Origin: Vulcanococcus sp. SFB_649D_100_25
GTDB lineage: Bacteria; Cyanobacteriota; Cyanobacteriia; PCC-6307; Cyanobiaceae
NCBI GenBank assembly: GCA_030833825.1
Contig: JAURGL010000003.1
Coordinates: 1-32,215 of the forward strand
Direction: 5' to 3'
Length of the DNA: 32,215 nucleotides
Positions 7,236 through 14,353 of the stretch are shown here, one piece after another. The notes beneath the pieces are model-generated. The model was not told the origin of the DNA and ran no database searches. It saw only the letters and a list, made by a program, of their open reading frames with translations. A program made the translations under genes and the position numbers. The first letter of the stretch is position 1, and the number at the start of each line of letters is the position of its first letter.

Positions 7236-7649
7236 ATGCCTGTTCTTGCCTCCCGCGGTTCCCGGCTGACCCTTGCCGGCCTGGCTGCAACCGCCGCGTT
7301 GATGCCCCAGCTCGTTTCCGCCCACCCTCGAGAGATCCTCCAGACCAACAGCTGGGACTCCGTGGTTCAGGACTACCCGGCCCCTCCGATCAGGCAACCC
7401 CGGCGTTGGAGACCCAACCGCGACTACGCCTACAACAGCACTCAGGGCTATCCCGCGGTGCCCCTCACGGCCGAGCAGATCGATCAGCGCTGCAGCATTG
7501 GTCGGCTGATCGGGGGCCTCGGCGGCGGAGCTGCGGCCTACGCCATGTCCCGCGATGACGGACGGGCCTGGGCCATTCCCCTTGGTGCCCTGCTCGGTTC
7601 GCAGGTGGGATGCAGCACGGCCTCGGGCCGCGGCCCCCTGCCCTGGTGA
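7236..7649 (+). CDS. Exported glycine-zipper protein, 137 aa
   Basis: The N-terminus has basic residues and a hydrophobic stretch (RLTLAGLAATAALMPQLVSA) with a likely signal peptidase site after VSA near residue 29. The middle is rich in Pro, Tyr and Arg. The C-terminal part, GRLIGGLGGGAAAYAM then WAIPLGALLGSQVG (about residues 89-124), has a Gly-every-four pattern like glycine-zipper envelope proteins. Location is probably periplasmic or outer-membrane associated. No enzymatic motif is seen. It converges on the HExxH gene, whose stop is 4 bp away. Confidence 0.7.
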   Translation: MPVLASRGSRLTLAGLAATAALMPQLVSAHPREILQTNSWDSVVQDYPAPPIRQPRRWRPNRDYAYNSTQGYPAVPLTAEQIDQRCSIGRLIGGLGGGAAAYAMSRDDGRAWAIPLGALLGSQVGCSTASGRGPLPW

Positions 7650-7653
7650 TCCC

Positions 7654-8142
7654 TCAGGGTTCCCGTTGGCGCAGGGAAGCGGTGTTGGCGCAGGCCTTGT
7701 CCATCTCCTGCAGGTAGTCCTTCACGCTGAAGCGAGCGATCGTTCGGGCTTCCGCTTCCCGGTGCCAGCGTTCGGGTTGGGAGAGCAGGCGCAGTTCGGA
7801 TCGCTCCTCCCGGCTGAGGCGGCGCTCAATCACCGCTGGCTCGAGCCATTGGCGATCCCCCAGGCAAAGGCTCTGGACCAGGTGCCAGCCCTCATGGCGG
7901 AGGGTGTTACTGCGATCCCCGCGATCACAGACCACGACCCGTCGGCTGCCGCGGACGTAGAGGCCGTAGAGATCCCGCTCCCGGCAGCGGGGGTGATCCC
8001 CGCTGACCGAGACCCCCCGCAGGGTGAAGGCGGCCACCAATTCGTCCCAGGCCCCTTGGTTGGTGTGCTCCAACACGGGCCGGAAGAAAGGGATCGGGAT
8101 CACGAATGCCAGGGGCAGCAGCAGCGGGATGGCTGGGATCAC
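7654..8142 (-). CDS. Membrane-anchored HExxH protein, putative metallopeptidase, 162 aa
   Basis: A hydrophobic N-terminus (IPAIPLLLPLAFVIPIPFF, residues 2-20) suggests a membrane anchor or uncleaved signal. LRHEGWHLVQ at 81-90 holds H83, E84 and H87 in an HExxH zinc-peptidase arrangement; HREAEARTIARF (127-138) could supply a third acidic ligand. The domain is small for a known peptidase family, so activity is a hypothesis. The start is GTG at 8142, chosen because it makes the GTGA overlap with the stop of the upstream PliI-like gene, a normal sign of translational coupling; the longer frame to 8337 is antisense-like filler inside that gene. Confidence 0.7.
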   Translation of the reverse strand: MIPAIPLLLPLAFVIPIPFFRPVLEHTNQGAWDELVAAFTLRGVSVSGDHPRCRERDLYGLYVRGSRRVVVCDRGDRSNTLRHEGWHLVQSLCLGDRQWLEPAVIERRLSREERSELRLLSQPERWHREAEARTIARFSVKDYLQEMDKACANTASLRQREP

Positions 8143-8726
8143 GAGCCTGAGTAGGTGTTGCTGCTCACCGCTTTGAACTGCCAGCTGGCCTCGCCGGGAA
8201 CCAGCTTGTAGCTCACGGTCCGGGTGCCCCCGGTGGGCTTGGCGTTGCTGTCCCCTGGCCGATAGACCGGGAACCTGCGCATCAGGGTGGTTTCCACCAC
8301 GGCAAAGCTGTCGTGGCCCATGTAGCCGTTGGCCCACTTGCCGCTCAGTTCCGGCATGTTGATCGGCAGGAGGGTGTGGGCCTTGCTGACGGTCCAGGCC
8401 TTGACGCTGCCGTAGCTGCCGCTGCCTGCACTCGTGACGTAGACGAGGAGTTCAGGACGCCCATCGCTGTTGAGGTCTTCCACCTCCATGCCGGTGACGG
8501 AGCCGTCGATCTCTTCCTTGATGGACGGCAGGGCTTTGCCCTTCTCACTCGCCTTGACCACCAGTTGCCGGATGGATCCGCTGCCGGTTGCGTTCACCTG
8601 GAAGCTGACCCCCTGCAGGGAGGCGCTCTTCTGGAATGGCCCCGCCTGGGCGGTGGCGGTCAGGGCGGCGGCGAGGACTCCGCCGAGCAGAACGGCCGGA
8701 TGCGGAGCCTGGGCAAGGCGGGTCAT
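8139..8726 (-). CDS. Exported PliI-like putative lysozyme inhibitor, 195 aa
   Basis: The signal peptide runs over the first 28 or so residues with probable cleavage after AQA. The mature part has VEDLNSDGRPELLVYV (about 81-96), a calcium-loop/FG-GAP-like turn, followed by TSAGSGSYG with SGSY at 102-105, then NGYMGHDSFAVVE and RRFPVY. This order, with the SGxY loop, matches what I know of periplasmic inhibitors of invertebrate-type lysozyme (PliI). Actual inhibition is inference; it may be a relative with another ligand. ATG at 8726 is preferred over GTG at 8750 for the cleaner signal peptide. It is coupled to the HExxH gene by a 4-bp overlap. Confidence 0.65.
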   Translation of the reverse strand: MTRLAQAPHPAVLLGGVLAAALTATAQAGPFQKSASLQGVSFQVNATGSGSIRQLVVKASEKGKALPSIKEEIDGSVTGMEVEDLNSDGRPELLVYVTSAGSGSYGSVKAWTVSKAHTLLPINMPELSGKWANGYMGHDSFAVVETTLMRRFPVYRPGDSNAKPTGGTRTVSYKLVPGEASWQFKAVSSNTYSGS

Positions 8727-8775
8727 GGCGACGTCACTGAGCCTGACCACTCTGATCGCCTCGGGGTGACTCGGC

Positions 8776-9015
8776 TCAGGCTTTTTTGAGGACCCGGATC
8801 ACCACCAGCAGAATCACGGCCCCCAGGGTTGCCATCAGGATTGAACCCAGCAGCCCGCCGCCCAGCAGGCTCCCCCCGAAGATCAAGCCACCGATCAACG
8901 CGCCCAGGATCCCCACCACCAGATCGCCAATCAGGCCGAAGCCTCTCCCTTTGACGAGGATCCCGGCCAGCCAGCCGGCCACGACGCCGACAACCAGAAA
9001 CCCGAGCACGCCCAT
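8776..9015 (-). CDS. GlsB/YeaQ/YmgE-family stress-response membrane protein
   Basis: A 79-residue, very hydrophobic, glycine-rich protein with three predicted membrane segments: LGFLVVGVVAGWLAGILV, then LIGDLVVGILGALIGGLIFG, and a C-terminal SILMATLGAVILLVVIRVL. The pattern VKGRGFGLIGDLVVGILGA between segments one and two is typical of this family (transglycosylase-associated protein domain). Members are often induced by stress, but their biochemical role is poorly known. Its ATG is 83 bp from the divergent YkuD-like gene; the PliI-like gene begins 49 bp downstream on the same strand. Confidence 0.88.
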   Translation of the reverse strand: MGVLGFLVVGVVAGWLAGILVKGRGFGLIGDLVVGILGALIGGLIFGGSLLGGGLLGSILMATLGAVILLVVIRVLKKA

Positions 9016-9098
9016 GAAGAGTCTTGCGGTCTGGGGGAAGCCTAGAAATGCCTCCTTTTCATGTCATCCCGGTCCTCGCTTTGGGGAGGCTCGCCAAC

Positions 9099-9779
9099 AT
9101 GAAGGGGTCGCGGAGATCCCCCATGCGCAGTCAGGCCTCCCTTGCCCTGATGGGGGTTGCGCTGCTGCTGACGGGGTGCGGGGCGAGCAAGGCCCCCAGC
9201 CAGGCGGCATCGGCCCTGGCTGGGCCGATTCGCATTTCGCTTGACCTCAAGGACCCTGCCAAAAGCACGGCGGTCTTGCCCCTGGGCCAGGAGCCGAAGG
9301 TGTTCAAGGTGGGTTACGGACGCCATGGCGTTACCTGCGCCGGATCGCGCTTTGAGGAGGGCTACACCCCCCTGGGACGGTTTCGCGTGAACGCGATCCT
9401 CAGCAAGGACCAGTTCGTGATGGATCCGAAGCTGATCGCCCAGTCCGGCAGGAGTGAGGCTGAGCTCAAGACGTCTCTGTTCAAGTCGATGAATGCGATC
9501 GACTTCAGCGGTGATGGAGAAACCGGGGAGTACGGCATCGGCTACATCAGCCTGGCCCCGATTGACAGTGTCAAGCAGCCGTTTGCCTTCAACACCTACG
9601 ACGGCAAATTTCGCTGGTACAGCTTTGCCATCCACGGGAGCAACAACGACAAACGCATCGGCCAGAAGGTCACCGGCGGTTGTGTGAACGTGGCCGAGCC
9701 TGCCCTGAAGACGCTGCTGAGCAGCGTGAAGCTCGGCGATGAGGTGGTGATCACGGCCAATGGCCCCTGCACCCCGTAA
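9099..9779 (+). CDS. YkuD-like (L,D-transpeptidase-fold) lipoprotein, 226 aa
   Basis: The N-terminus has basic residues, a hydrophobic core and the lipobox LLLTGC with C27, so it is a predicted lipoprotein. The rest has YkuD features: TPLGRF near residue 90, AIHGSNNDKRIG with H179, and TGGCVNV with C195 as likely nucleophile. L,D-transpeptidases crosslink peptidoglycan or attach proteins to it; the exact reaction here is inference, and the usual Ser/Thr-x-Gly-Cys-Arg ending is GGCVN. ATG 9099 is chosen because GGGGAGG at 9083-9089 lies nine bases upstream. It converges with the MliC-like gene 3 bp beyond its stop. Confidence 0.75.
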   Translation: MKGSRRSPMRSQASLALMGVALLLTGCGASKAPSQAASALAGPIRISLDLKDPAKSTAVLPLGQEPKVFKVGYGRHGVTCAGSRFEEGYTPLGRFRVNAILSKDQFVMDPKLIAQSGRSEAELKTSLFKSMNAIDFSGDGETGEYGIGYISLAPIDSVKQPFAFNTYDGKFRWYSFAIHGSNNDKRIGQKVTGGCVNVAEPALKTLLSSVKLGDEVVITANGPCTP

Positions 9780-9782
9780 GGC

Positions 9783-10316
9783 TCAGCTGGAGCAGGTCAG
9801 GGTTGTTCCGTACCAGTTGATCCTGGTTTCGCCTTGGTGCTCCCAGAGCTCAAGGCCGGGGCCCGTGTAGCGGGCCCCGCTCCCGGAGACTGCGCGCTGG
9901 AGCAAGCGCTGTTGCCCGCCGAGCGCCAGGTGCGCCTTGCTCTGATCCCCGCTGCCCAGGTACACGACCGACACCGGCTCCTGGATGGGGCCCTTGCACT
10001 GAAGGGCCCGGCGCCAGAGGACGTCGAGGGTGTAGTTGCCGTCTCTGCTGAAGCGGATGCCCTGTTCGCTGTTCGAGCGTTGGTAGCCCGTGCCCTGCTG
10101 GTCAGCCTCAAAGCGAAACGCCCAGCGGCGACCCATCAGGACGGACACGTTGCCGTGCCGCTGGGAGAACTGGCAGGGTCCGGATTCCACCGGACTGGTG
10201 TGGTCGTGCCGGCTGAGGAGGCAGTAGGCCTCAGTGCTGTCTGCGCGGGCGGCTGGCTGGAGCCCCAGGCAAGCTATGCCGACTAGGAGAAGCAACGGCA
10301 ACGACGATCGCTGCAT
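9783..10316 (-). CDS. Exported protein with MliC-like C-terminal domain, 177 aa
   Basis: The signal peptide LPLLLLVGIACLGLQPAARA ends with a probable cleavage site near residue 25. Mature cysteines at about 32, 48, 107 and 175 suggest disulfides. The C-terminal half (LALGGQQRLLQRAVSGSGAR followed by YTGPGLELW) resembles MliC/PliC inhibitors of c-type lysozyme, whose signature is a SGARY loop before an aromatic/Gly stretch; here it is SGSGARY. The N-terminal half is unassigned. It is periplasmic by prediction. The call rests on recalled family features only. Confidence 0.5.
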   Translation of the reverse strand: MQRSSLPLLLLVGIACLGLQPAARADSTEAYCLLSRHDHTSPVESGPCQFSQRHGNVSVLMGRRWAFRFEADQQGTGYQRSNSEQGIRFSRDGNYTLDVLWRRALQCKGPIQEPVSVVYLGSGDQSKAHLALGGQQRLLQRAVSGSGARYTGPGLELWEHQGETRINWYGTTLTCSS

Positions 10317-10435
10317 GGCTCAGCAGTGAGGCGGCAGGCCCACTCTGCAGAGACCGTGCTGTGCTGTCATCAGACGGCCCACAAAAAAACAGGTGGTTGG
10401 GCCTGGGGCTCAGCCTTGTGATGGAGGTCGGGGCC

Positions 10436-10507
10436 TCACTTTTTGGTCATGGCGGCGGCCCCGCCGAAAGCTGCTCCAACGATGGCGATGACAGCGAGAA
10501 TTTCCAT
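10436..10507 (-). CDS. Candidate 23-aa membrane micro-protein
   Basis: ATG at 10507 begins a 23-residue peptide: MEILAVIAIVGAAFGGAAA, followed by M, T and two lysines, then TGA. It is one short Gly/Ala-rich membrane-spanning stretch with an acidic N-terminal side and a positively charged C-terminus, like single-helix subunits of cyanobacterial membrane complexes. I do not recognise it as a known photosystem or cytochrome subunit. No clear Shine-Dalgarno is seen. A T7 tract lies about 50 nt downstream. Existence as a translated gene is unproven. Confidence 0.4.
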   Translation of the reverse strand: MEILAVIAIVGAAFGGAAAMTKK

Positions 10508-10673
10508 TGTTGAGGGATGGGGTGAATGGGCATCACTGTCTCCCCTCCAGATCTCCCGGTTTTGTTCAGCCTGAACCGAGTTCACACAATCTGGTTGCCG
10601 TTGCTACCGCCAGCACGATTCGTAGCGATCGATCGGGCCTGCACGGCATCAATGCATAACTCTTCTGAGGTGT

Positions 10674-10775
10674 TCAGGTCAGCGCCCCCACCTGCCCCGT
10701 TAAGGGATTGCAGCTGCCGAAGACAAAGCCATCCACCAGCTGCCAGCAGGGCGTCTTCAGGCCTGCGCACGCCAC
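10674..10775 (-). CDS. Candidate 33-aa micro-protein with GTG start
   Basis: A short frame beginning at GTG 10775 encodes a peptide containing LKTPCWQLVDGFVFGSCNPL (residues 6-25) and ending GQVGALT. About 28 of 33 codons end in G or C, which fits local coding bias better than the overlapping 74-codon frame. Three cysteines and aromatic residues give it protein-like composition. The start is uncertain, because a stop lies only two codons upstream of the GTG. I do not recognise a family. Confidence 0.35.
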   Translation of the reverse strand: MACAGLKTPCWQLVDGFVFGSCNPLTGQVGALT

Positions 10776-10838
10776 AGATGTTCACGCGCACAGCCTGATC
10801 ACCCATGGCACGATGCGGATCGATGCCCCACTCTCCCC

Positions 10839-11177
10839 GTGCCTCTGATCAACGTGCGCACCTCGTTGGCCTCGGTGGACAACCCCGAGGGTCTGCTCAA
10901 GGAGCTCTCTGCGGCCCTCGCCCAACAGACCGGGAAGCCGGAGGCCTATGTGATGACCCTGCTGGAGAGCGGGGTGCCGATGACCTTCGCCGGCAGCAGC
11001 GATCCCTGCGCCTACGTGGAGATCAAATCGATCGGGGCCCTCAAGCCCCCGGCGATGACGGAGGCGTTCTGCGCTCTGATCCATGGGCGCACGGGGATCC
11101 CCGCCAATCGGATCTATGTGGCCTTCGAGGATGTGAAGGCCAGCAGCTGGGGCTGGAATGGAAGCACCTTCGGCTGA
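10839..11177 (+). CDS. MIF/phenylpyruvate tautomerase-family protein, 112 aa
   Basis: Member of the macrophage migration inhibitory factor fold, a trimeric tautomerase. Translation begins at GTG with Pro directly after Met (MPLINVRTSL), giving the catalytic N-terminal proline once Met is removed. Other family features are the early K33 region (QQTGKPEAYVMTLL), SIGALKPP, and NRIYVAFEDVKASSWGWNG near the end, where the helix/strand order matches MIF. Length is normal. Homologues are known in marine picocyanobacteria; physiological substrate is unknown. Its last 20 bp overlap the start of the ferredoxin/MBL gene in another frame, suggesting translational coupling. Confidence 0.9.
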   Translation: MPLINVRTSLASVDNPEGLLKELSAALAQQTGKPEAYVMTLLESGVPMTFAGSSDPCAYVEIKSIGALKPPAMTEAFCALIHGRTGIPANRIYVAFEDVKASSWGWNGSTFG

Positions 11178-12018
11178 CGGGCCCTTTCAGATCAACGGGC
11201 GCTGCATTGACTGCGGCACCTGCTGGCAGTTCGATCCGCAGCACTTCGCCCCGGGACCAGCAACGGCCGTTGTGCGGGACCAGCCCCGTGGGCAGCTTGA
11301 AACCGAACGGGCCCTGCTGGCCCTGCAGGCCTGCCCGGTGGCCGCCATCGAGGCCCCACCTGCTCTGCGGCAGCACATCCCCCGCGATGGGTTCCCCGAT
11401 CCGGTGTGCGAGCACCCGAAAGGCCAGGTCTTCTATTGCGGTTGGGCTTCAAAACGCAGCTTCGGGGCCTGCAGCTGGTTGATCGTGCGTCCGGAGGGGA
11501 ATGTGCTGATCGATGTGCCCCGCTGGAGTGCGCCCCTGGCCCGGCGATTTGAGGCGCTCGGAGGCCTCTCGACCATGGTGCTCACCCATCGCGATGACGT
11601 GGCCGATCACGCCAAGTGGGCCAGGGCCTTTGGCTGTGAGCGCTGGATTCATGGTGCCGATGCCGATGCGGCCCCGGGGGCGGAACGGCTCCTGGAGGGA
11701 GACAATCCCATCGCGATCGGCTCCGACCTCAGCCTGATCCCAACGCCGGGGCATACGGCAGGGTCCCTGTGCGTGCAGCTGGGGCAGAGCCGCTCGGTGC
11801 TCTTCAGCGGCGATCACCTCTGGTGGAACACCGCGCAGCAGGTGGTGGTGGCTTCTCGCACGTACTGCTGGTGGGACTTCCAGGAGCAGATCAACTCGGT
11901 GCGCAGGCTCCTGGATCTGGATGTGGCCTGGTTGCTGCCAGGCCATGGCCATCGCCGCCGGTTTGAGGCAGGGGAGTGGGGCAGGGCCCTGGAGCAGACC
12001 CTGGCCTGGATCAGCTGA
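11158..12018 (+). CDS. Ferredoxin-domain / metallo-beta-lactamase-fold fusion protein, 286 aa
   Basis: Residues 10-65 form a small single-cluster ferredoxin-like domain: CIDCGTC gives C16, C19 and C22, and a later CPVAAI gives C59. Residues about 85-286 form an MBL-fold hydrolase: THRDDVADH (metal site), PTPGHTAGSL, LFSGDHLWW and LLPGHGHRRRF. The pairing suggests an electron-linked hydrolase or thioesterase-like enzyme, but the substrate is not evident. ATG at 11158 lies inside the end of the MIF gene. Fusions of this kind occur in cyanobacteria; I cannot assign a pathway. Confidence 0.88.
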   Translation: MEAPSADGPFQINGRCIDCGTCWQFDPQHFAPGPATAVVRDQPRGQLETERALLALQACPVAAIEAPPALRQHIPRDGFPDPVCEHPKGQVFYCGWASKRSFGACSWLIVRPEGNVLIDVPRWSAPLARRFEALGGLSTMVLTHRDDVADHAKWARAFGCERWIHGADADAAPGAERLLEGDNPIAIGSDLSLIPTPGHTAGSLCVQLGQSRSVLFSGDHLWWNTAQQVVVASRTYCWWDFQEQINSVRRLLDLDVAWLLPGHGHRRRFEAGEWGRALEQTLAWIS

Positions 12019-12023
12019 TCCGA

Positions 12024-12269
12024 TCAGCCCCTTGGTTTGTTGGGCAGGCCCCCGTTGCAGAAGTTGGTGGCGATGGCAGGCCGTTCAGCCTCTGGAATGC
12101 TGGGGCTGGTGCGCTTCAGCCAGGCCATCCCGGCGTTGTAGCACTTGTTCCAGCGGGACGACTCCCCGGCAATCGGGCCCAGGGAGAGGGCAATCGAAAC
12201 GGAGCTGGCGGTGGCGATCAACCCGAGGACCGGGAAGAGGTGGGCGTTGATCATGTCCCTGGCTTTCAT
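12024..12269 (-). CDS. Small conserved-looking membrane protein, 81 aa
   Basis: One N-terminal hydrophobic segment (FPVLGLIATASSVSIALSLG, residues 12-31) acts as a signal or anchor, followed by a soluble tail with RWNKCYNAGMAWLK and a second Cys in ATNFCNGG near the end. Two cysteines could form a disulfide outside the cytoplasm. Family not recognised, though the composition resembles short conserved picocyanobacterial proteins. It converges with the ferredoxin/MBL gene (5 bp between stops). Confidence 0.68.
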   Translation of the reverse strand: MKARDMINAHLFPVLGLIATASSVSIALSLGPIAGESSRWNKCYNAGMAWLKRTSPSIPEAERPAIATNFCNGGLPNKPRG

Positions 12270-12346
12270 CGTCGTCTCGAAGCTGAAGGAGCGCCTGCAT
12301 CCTGCTGGATTCGTCGGCTCCGGTCATCGGGTCCCCCCGCCCTGCC

Positions 12347-12643
12347 TCAGTTGAGAGCGGCGCGGACCTTCTTGACCGCCAGGCCCGCCTCGGCTGCTGT
12401 CACCCCAGCAAGGGTCAACAGGCCGATCAGTCCCACCAGCTGGTTCTGGGTTTCGGCAGCCGCATCGGCGTTCTGTCCCAGCACCGCTCCCGCCACAAAC
12501 CAGGTCGTGGCCAGGAGCGAGGTGATCCAATACGCCTTCCAGCGGCGTTGGTAGAGGTAGCCCGCCCCCAGGCCCGGCACCACGTTCAGGAGCACCGCGA
12601 CCCAGCCGGCGGAGGCGGCGAGGATCTGTTCGCGGGTTGGCAT
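12347..12643 (-). CDS. Hypothetical multi-pass membrane protein, 98 aa
   Basis: Three likely membrane segments: WVAVLLNVVPGLGAGYLY, YWITSLLATTWFVAGAVLG and LVGLIGLLTLAGVTAAEAGL, with KKVRAALN at the C-terminus. The motif VPGLGAGYLYQRRWK resembles small integral proteins of the TM2-like kind, but I would not assign it firmly. ATG at 12643 (MPTREQ) is preferred over the start at 12730, which would run into the YjbQ gene. It lies 25 bp downstream of the YjbQ gene on the same strand. Confidence 0.7.
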   Translation of the reverse strand: MPTREQILAASAGWVAVLLNVVPGLGAGYLYQRRWKAYWITSLLATTWFVAGAVLGQNADAAAETQNQLVGLIGLLTLAGVTAAEAGLAVKKVRAALN

Positions 12644-12668
12644 CGGCTTGGAAGCAGGGGCCGAAACC

Positions 12669-13115
12669 CTAGGCAGATCCTGGGCTTGCCAGCCACTGCA
12701 GGGCGACCTTGCGCTGACGCGGCCCGTCAAGTTCCACCAGGATCACGTCCTGGTACTGCCCCAGAACCAGGCCTCCGTTCTCGACCGCCACCATCACCTG
12801 GTTCCCCAGCAGGAGGGCCTGCAGGTGGGCATGGGCATTGCGTGGTTCATCGGCGGGGATGTTGGGGCGGAGCTCCAGGTCGTTGTGTTTCCAAGCCCGG
12901 TTCGCCGGGGCGACCTCTGCGAGCCATGCCTTGAGGTCCTCAATCAACCGCTCCTCCATCTCGTTGATGACGACCGCTGTGGTGGTGTGCTGCCCACTGA
13001 TCAGGACCGCCCCGTCCTGCCCGCCCCGCTTGGCGATGAAGGCCCGAACCGCCTCGGTGATCGGGATGCATTGAAAGGACTGTTGCGTCGGGAGCTGCAG
13101 CAGTTCAACGGTCAT
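12669..13115 (-). CDS. YjbQ/UPF0047 family protein
   Basis: 148 residues, normal family length. Hallmarks are GAVLISGQHTTTAVVINE (about residues 35-52), a glutamate pair in EMEERL, NAHAHLQALLLG (about 92-103) and LGQYQDVILVELDGPRQRKV near the end. YjbQ proteins have been linked to a secondary thiamine-phosphate synthase activity; the in vivo role is unsettled. The conserved His residues in HTTTAV and NAHAH probably bind a metal. Its start is only 26 bp from the divergent gene at 13142, so the two promoters must overlap. Confidence 0.92.
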   Translation of the reverse strand: MTVELLQLPTQQSFQCIPITEAVRAFIAKRGGQDGAVLISGQHTTTAVVINEMEERLIEDLKAWLAEVAPANRAWKHNDLELRPNIPADEPRNAHAHLQALLLGNQVMVAVENGGLVLGQYQDVILVELDGPRQRKVALQWLASPGSA

Positions 13116-13141
13116 GGCAGGGACCTTTGGCTACGGTCAGC

Positions 13142-13678
13142 ATGAGCCGTTCAGGGGCCATGCAGCGTTGGCGGTTGTGCCCGGCCCTGGCGGAGAAAGA
13201 TGAGATCTTCCTCGCCACGGTTGCGGATTACCTGGCTGAGCTTGAGGCCCTCGATCCCCAGCAGCAACGCTGTTTAGCCCTGTTCAAGGCTGCGGAGTTG
13301 ATCAACGCCTTGATCCAACTGCGAGAGCGCCGCCAGGCGGACGATCGCGTAGGCCCGGAGCTGGCCCAGCGTTCCTTTCAGTTGGTCCGGGCTGTGATCC
13401 GCAACCGGACACTCCCCTACGCCGGCACTCAGGGCCAATGCCTCAGGGATCCGCAGCTCACAGCGGTGATTGATGAAGGTTGCCGCCTGTTCCATCTTGG
13501 GAAATCCGACAAGGACCTCTACCAACGCGCCCTGGCCCTATCAGCAGCTCAGTGCATTGCCCTGCAGGATGAACTCGGGCCGGCCCTCGATCAGTACCTC
13601 CAGGGCTGTGGGTTTGCGCTTCCCGCCTCCCTGATTGCCTCGGTCCGGGAGAGCTTCATCGACGCCTACCGCAGCTAG
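13142..13678 (+). CDS. Hypothetical mainly helical protein, 178 aa
   Basis: Family not recognised. It is soluble, rich in Ala/Leu/Gln and predicted mainly helical (YLAELEALDPQQQRCLALFK; LALSAAQCIALQDELGPAL), without signal or membrane segment. Four cysteines are spread over the chain. ATG at 13142 is preferred over TTG at 13127. It converges on the C39-like peptidase gene with 6 bp between stops. Confidence 0.68.
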   Translation: MSRSGAMQRWRLCPALAEKDEIFLATVADYLAELEALDPQQQRCLALFKAAELINALIQLRERRQADDRVGPELAQRSFQLVRAVIRNRTLPYAGTQGQCLRDPQLTAVIDEGCRLFHLGKSDKDLYQRALALSAAQCIALQDELGPALDQYLQGCGFALPASLIASVRESFIDAYRS

Positions 13679-13684
13679 GGCCGT

Positions 13685-14242
13685 TCACGGCTTTTGGATC
13701 TCCATCCACCAGCCACTGCCAGGACCCTCCAACATCCAGCGCCGGCCCCAGTTGCCCTGGGAGTAGCGCTGCCCTCGCCCCCTCTCGATGGCCGTGCTGA
13801 TGTAGCCGCCGTTCAGGAGATCGGCCTCTCTGTTGGGGTCATGCATCAACAGATCTCCGGTGGTGGAATCCCAGCCGATCACCAGGCTCCAGTGGCCCCC
13901 TCCCGCCGGGGCCGAGACGGGACCACGATGCAGCCAGCCCACTGGGCAGGGGATGCCCCGCTTTAACTGCCCGATCAGATCCTGCAGGTCCCCATCGGTG
14001 CGAAACCGGGCCTCCAGATCGAGGCTGCGCAGGGCAGACACCTGGGCGGCGGGATTCGTCGTGTCGCCGTAGGTCTCCACGATGGCGAGATAGCGGTCGT
14101 CGATCTGCCCGGGTCCGCGGAGGGCCTGTGGTTGGAGGTAAGCCGCCGCCATGGCGCAACTGGAGCTGAAACACATCCGCGGGCCCTGGCCCGTGGCGCT
14201 GTCGTTCTGGCTCAGGTAGGGCACTGCAAGCTGGGTGAGCAT
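13685..14242 (-). CDS. C39-like cysteine peptidase-fold protein, 185 aa
   Basis: A papain-like fold of the C39_2 type: MLTQLAVPYLSQNDSATG opens the domain, RMCFSSSCAMAAAYL (about 22-36) carries the likely nucleophile C24 (or C29), GGGHWSLVIGW holds the catalytic His, and LLMHDPNRE holds the Asp. No signal peptide and no ABC-transporter fusion, so it is not a standard bacteriocin exporter peptidase. It could be a cytosolic peptidase or transglutaminase-like enzyme. ATG at 14242 is chosen because the frame upstream to 14593 covers the Zn-ribbon gene in antisense. It diverges from the gene at 14354. Confidence 0.78.
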   Translation of the reverse strand: MLTQLAVPYLSQNDSATGQGPRMCFSSSCAMAAAYLQPQALRGPGQIDDRYLAIVETYGDTTNPAAQVSALRSLDLEARFRTDGDLQDLIGQLKRGIPCPVGWLHRGPVSAPAGGGHWSLVIGWDSTTGDLLMHDPNREADLLNGGYISTAIERGRGQRYSQGNWGRRWMLEGPGSGWWMEIQKP

Positions 14243-14353
14243 GGACCTCGCTCCTTGAAAACCCTGAAGGGTTCCGGGAGGCGGTGCCGACGGCTTCAGT
14301 TCTGCGGCCCGTTCCCTGGTTGACTCCGCTCTTGGCTGATCTCGCTGTTGTCG

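Larger units (their letters stand above)
10317..10838. other. 522-bp spacer containing two candidate micro-genes
   Basis: No gene of normal size is convincing here. It holds two short minus-strand candidates (10436-10507 and 10674-10775), a run of seven A at 10383-10389 (a T-tract downstream of the first candidate on the minus strand, with only a weak CAGG/CCTG stem), and a relatively A/T-rich stretch around 10560-10680. A 74-codon minus-strand frame at 10582-10806 overlaps the second candidate in another frame and has less GC-biased third positions. Confidence 0.6.

Noticed and set aside
10582..10806. 74-codon minus-strand frame upstream of the MIF gene
   Set aside because: Third positions are less G/C-biased than in the overlapping 33-aa frame and only the first part looks protein-like; kept as an alternative only in the spacer note.
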